64,000 nucleotides of DNA, taken from assembly GCF_003172895.1 (NCBI RefSeq), contig NZ_QGKL01000019.1, positions 110,380-174,379 on the forward strand, written 5' to 3'. The notes beneath the pieces were generated by a model that made no database searches, was not told where the DNA came from, and saw only the letters and a program-made list of their open reading frames with translations. The DNA comes from Leucothrix arctica (GTDB taxonomy: Bacteria; Pseudomonadota; Gammaproteobacteria; Thiotrichales; Thiotrichaceae). Every line of letters begins with the position of its first letter. Within the stretch, counting starts at the first letter, position 1. Below, piece after piece: positions 62,524 through 64,000 of this stretch. The position numbers and the translations under genes were made by a program.

Positions 62524-62649
62524 TTAGACAAACATACCACGCGCTGGACGATCATTATCAATCGTAAAAATCATGCCATCTAGCAACTCAGCAAGGTCTG
62601 CTCTAGCCGCAGGGCCATTAGAGATCGCTGCTATTTGAACCGCCCAATT
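62524..62649 (-). pseudogene. Unidentified 41-codon coding remnant
   Basis: The minus strand reads NWAVQIAAISNGPAARADLA, then ELLDGMIFTIDNDRPARGMF and V-stop, preceded by an in-frame stop. The composition is protein-like with a likely helix-strand pattern, but there is no start codon. I do not recognise the family, although it recalls the C-terminal part of a small cytoplasmic enzyme. It is probably the 3' end of a deleted gene. Confidence 0.45.
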
Positions 62650-62758
62650 TCATCGGCTACTTTAAAGCCCAATAATATTTTAAGTCGATGGTTCAAGTTA
62701 CATACAGTCGTATTGTTATAGCCTTGGTCCACCCCCAAATAAAATAATGAGTGGCTCT

Positions 62759-63447
62759 ATGAAAGTATTATTCCCTATAGCCCTGGTACTGTGTAGCTTC
62801 TCCGCAAATGTATCTGCTGAAAAACTATCACTTGGCGTTGTCCCCCAACAAAGCCCCCTAAAAATGTTTAATGCATGGTGACGAGATAGACCGACTCTAT
62901 GGTTCTGTAGAACAAATGCAGATCAATATTAATCAACGTAGCGCAGACCTTACTGCCGAAAGTGAAAAAGCTAAAGCCGCCAGCAAAGCAAAGTCCGATT
63001 TCTTAGCAACCATGAGTCATGAAATCAGAACGCCTATTAATGGCGTCATAGGGTCACTGAGTATCTTGGAGCTAAACGAGCTTAAAGAAAGTGATGCGAT
63101 TCAAATTAAAACAGCACTTAGCTCCGCTGAAATCCTAATGACCACCGTCAATGACATTCTTGATTTTTCACAAATTGAAGCGGGTAAGTTAACGATTGGC
63201 AGTGTTCCCATTTCTATTAAGCATTTTGTTAAGGAAATTGAGCGCGTCTACCGTCCAGTCATTGAAGCTAAAGGATTATCTCTGCGTGTGAATACTAGTG
63301 AATTAGAGAGTGATTTCTTCTTTGCTGACCCTGTTCGGATTAAACAGATCATTAATAATTACCTCAATAATGCGATTAAGTTTTCCAAAAAAGGCACTAT
63401 CGAACTAAAAGCATTTACACAGCCAAGTGACGGGCAAGTTGGGTTGT
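62759..63447 (+). pseudogene. Deleted, truncated sensor histidine kinase with PhnD-like sensor start
   Basis: The ATG at 62759 starts a signal peptide (MKVLFPIALVLCSFSANVSA) and EKLSLGVVPQQSPLKMFNAW, the first residues of a phosphonate-binding (PhnD-like) periplasmic domain, then a stop at 62879. In the +1 frame from 62871 it continues DEIDRLYGSVEQMQININQR (HAMP-end and coil), SDFLATMSHEIRTPINGVIG (HisKA, phosphorylatable His) and PVRIKQIINNYLNNAIKFSK (ATPase N box). The whole sensor and membrane part is deleted with a frameshift. The ATPase domain breaks off after QPSDGQVGL, where the IS3 element begins. It was once a hybrid or simple kinase with a PhnD-like sensor. Confidence 0.88.
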
Positions 63448-64000
63448 TGTGGTCAACTAAAACTGGCCACCTCTTTAGAGGTTAATCCAAATTTTTCTTC
63501 TGCCATTATTGGCGATAGCCCGCCATTGTTAGCATGTGGGCGGTAACGATTATAATACTGATTAATGTATTGAGTAATCGCCTGAGCACCTTCGTTAAAT
63601 GAAACGTAACCTGATTTTGGCATCCACTCGGTTTTAAAGCTTCTAAAGAACCGTTCTACGGGTGAATTATCCCAACAGTTTCCTCGTCGGCTAAGGCTTT
63701 GCCTCATGCCAAAATGCCACAGGCATTGACGGTACGCCTTACTGGTGTAGTGGCAGCCTTGGTCACTATGAAATAGAATACGTTTAGGTTTCCTTCTGCT
63801 TTCATAGGCCATTCTTAATGCCTTTTTTGTCAGTTCGCTATCTGGGCTTTTACTGGTAGCAAAGCCAACGATACGCCTTGCATATAAATCAATGACCACT
63901 GCAAGATACAACCAAGTTGAACCCGACCAAATATAAGTGACATCACCCGCCCAAACTTGATTTGGCTTGCTCGGCTGAAACTGCCGATTAAGCACATTTG
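63448..64000 (-). mobile_element. IS3-family insertion sequence, one end in window
   Basis: The element starts at about 63445-63450 (kinase homology stops after 63440; the end sequence reads TGGTCAACTAAAACTGGCCA) and runs beyond the right edge. It carries the transposase listed below. The exact end and target duplication cannot be fixed without the other side. Confidence 0.85.
63453..64000 (-). CDS. IS3-family transposase OrfB (DDE integrase), 5' part beyond window
   Basis: The frame is open to the edge, so the start lies outside. About 180 residues are visible. The DDE motif is present: first Asp in QVWAGDVTYIWSGSTWLYLA, second in RILFHSDQGCHYTSKAY, Glu in NCWDNSPVERFFRSFKTEW, with the standard Lys/Arg seven residues later (FKTEW). 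NYNRYRPHANNGG-like end (YINQYYNRYRPHANNGGLSP) is typical of OrfB of IS3 elements (rve domain). The C terminus ends KEVASFS. The visible part looks intact, so the element may still be active. Confidence 0.93.
   Translation of the reverse strand, partial: NVLNRQFQPSKPNQVWAGDVTYIWSGSTWLYLAVVIDLYARRIVGFATSKSPDSELTKKALRMAYESRRKPKRILFHSDQGCHYTSKAYRQCLWHFGMRQSLSRRGNCWDNSPVERFFRSFKTEWMPKSGYVSFNEGAQAITQYINQYYNRYRPHANNGGLSPIMAEEKFGLTSKEVASFS

Larger units (their letters stand above)
62439..62758. other. Intergenic region with terminator and coding remnant
   Basis: This stretch contains the terminator at 62474-62506 and the unidentified remnant at 62524-62649 on the minus strand. The rest up to 62758 shows nothing clear. 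Confidence 0.5.

Noticed and set aside
1..64000. tRNA or rRNA genes
   Set aside because: I saw no cloverleaf-like segment or ribosomal RNA sequence on either strand while reading, although short tRNAs could be missed by eye.

Overview
The window looks like chromosome of a marine gammaproteobacterium. The supporting signs are moderate GC, many secreted proteins and lipoproteins, a type I-F cas1, a high-potential iron-sulfur protein, a SoeABC-type molybdoenzyme, and enzymes of marine C3-sulfonate metabolism (CuyA and HpsN families). A Thiotrichales-like organism (Leucothrix/Cocleimonas type) would fit, but that is inference from gene content only.

Layout. 1-1143: the 5' part of a type I-F cas1 on the minus strand runs off the left edge, and one orphan I-F CRISPR repeat stands upstream of it. 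1144-9130: a DUF985 cupin, two LysM paralogues with near-identical terminators, a beta-propeller lipoprotein, and an accessory patch (4.5-8.1 kb) with a decayed serine resolvase, three small unknown genes carrying HEPN/DUF4145-like motifs, and a secreted protein with an internal duplication. 9.1-23 kb: mostly housekeeping or single-gene units (NfsA, SHOCT protein, SpoIIAA-like, RDD, ThiD, ZIP transporter, HxlR remnant, cold-shock/excalibur fusion, ChrR cupin, HiPIP, GNAT, PKD lipoprotein, PatB/MalY, DUF1223, serine hydrolase, acyltransferase). 23.2-28.8 kb: two paralogous envelope units, each a BON/coiled-coil/OmpA-like protein followed by a short membrane protein. One carries 17 tandem 48-bp repeats; the other has a decayed OmpA domain. 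28.8-36.4 kb: two small cysteine-rich paralogues, CbpA-CbpM, a diguanylate cyclase, a Na/Pi cotransporter family protein and SelO. 36.5-41.2 kb: a soeABC-like operon, predicted to oxidise sulfite at the membrane.

41.2-51.7 kb is accessory. It holds a secreted-protein gene broken by an amber codon, an unannotated 55-residue acidic peptide, a Fic protein with its own inverted-repeat operator, a decayed ATPase, and a 2,323-residue secreted protein (jelly-roll-like modules, polysaccharide-lyase-like domain, RTX-type repeats, long helical and hydrophobic region, two F-type-lectin-like domains). Scars of the same Fic/ATPase module lie at 51.6 kb and 57.6 kb.

51.7-57.5 kb: a LysR regulator divergent from cuyA, hpsN-like, DegT-type aminotransferase, Asp/Glu-type racemase and ridA. 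The histidinol-dehydrogenase-like enzyme, the racemase, the cysteate sulfo-lyase and RidA could together convert an amino-alcohol sulfonate such as cysteinolate to pyruvate, ammonium and sulfite, with SoeABC taking the sulfite. This is the most interesting metabolic hypothesis here and it is untested. 57.7-64 kb: a second molybdopterin oxidoreductase, a MocR regulator, a quinone-oxidoreductase-like protein, and a sensor-kinase pseudogene cut by an IS3-family element that runs off the right edge.
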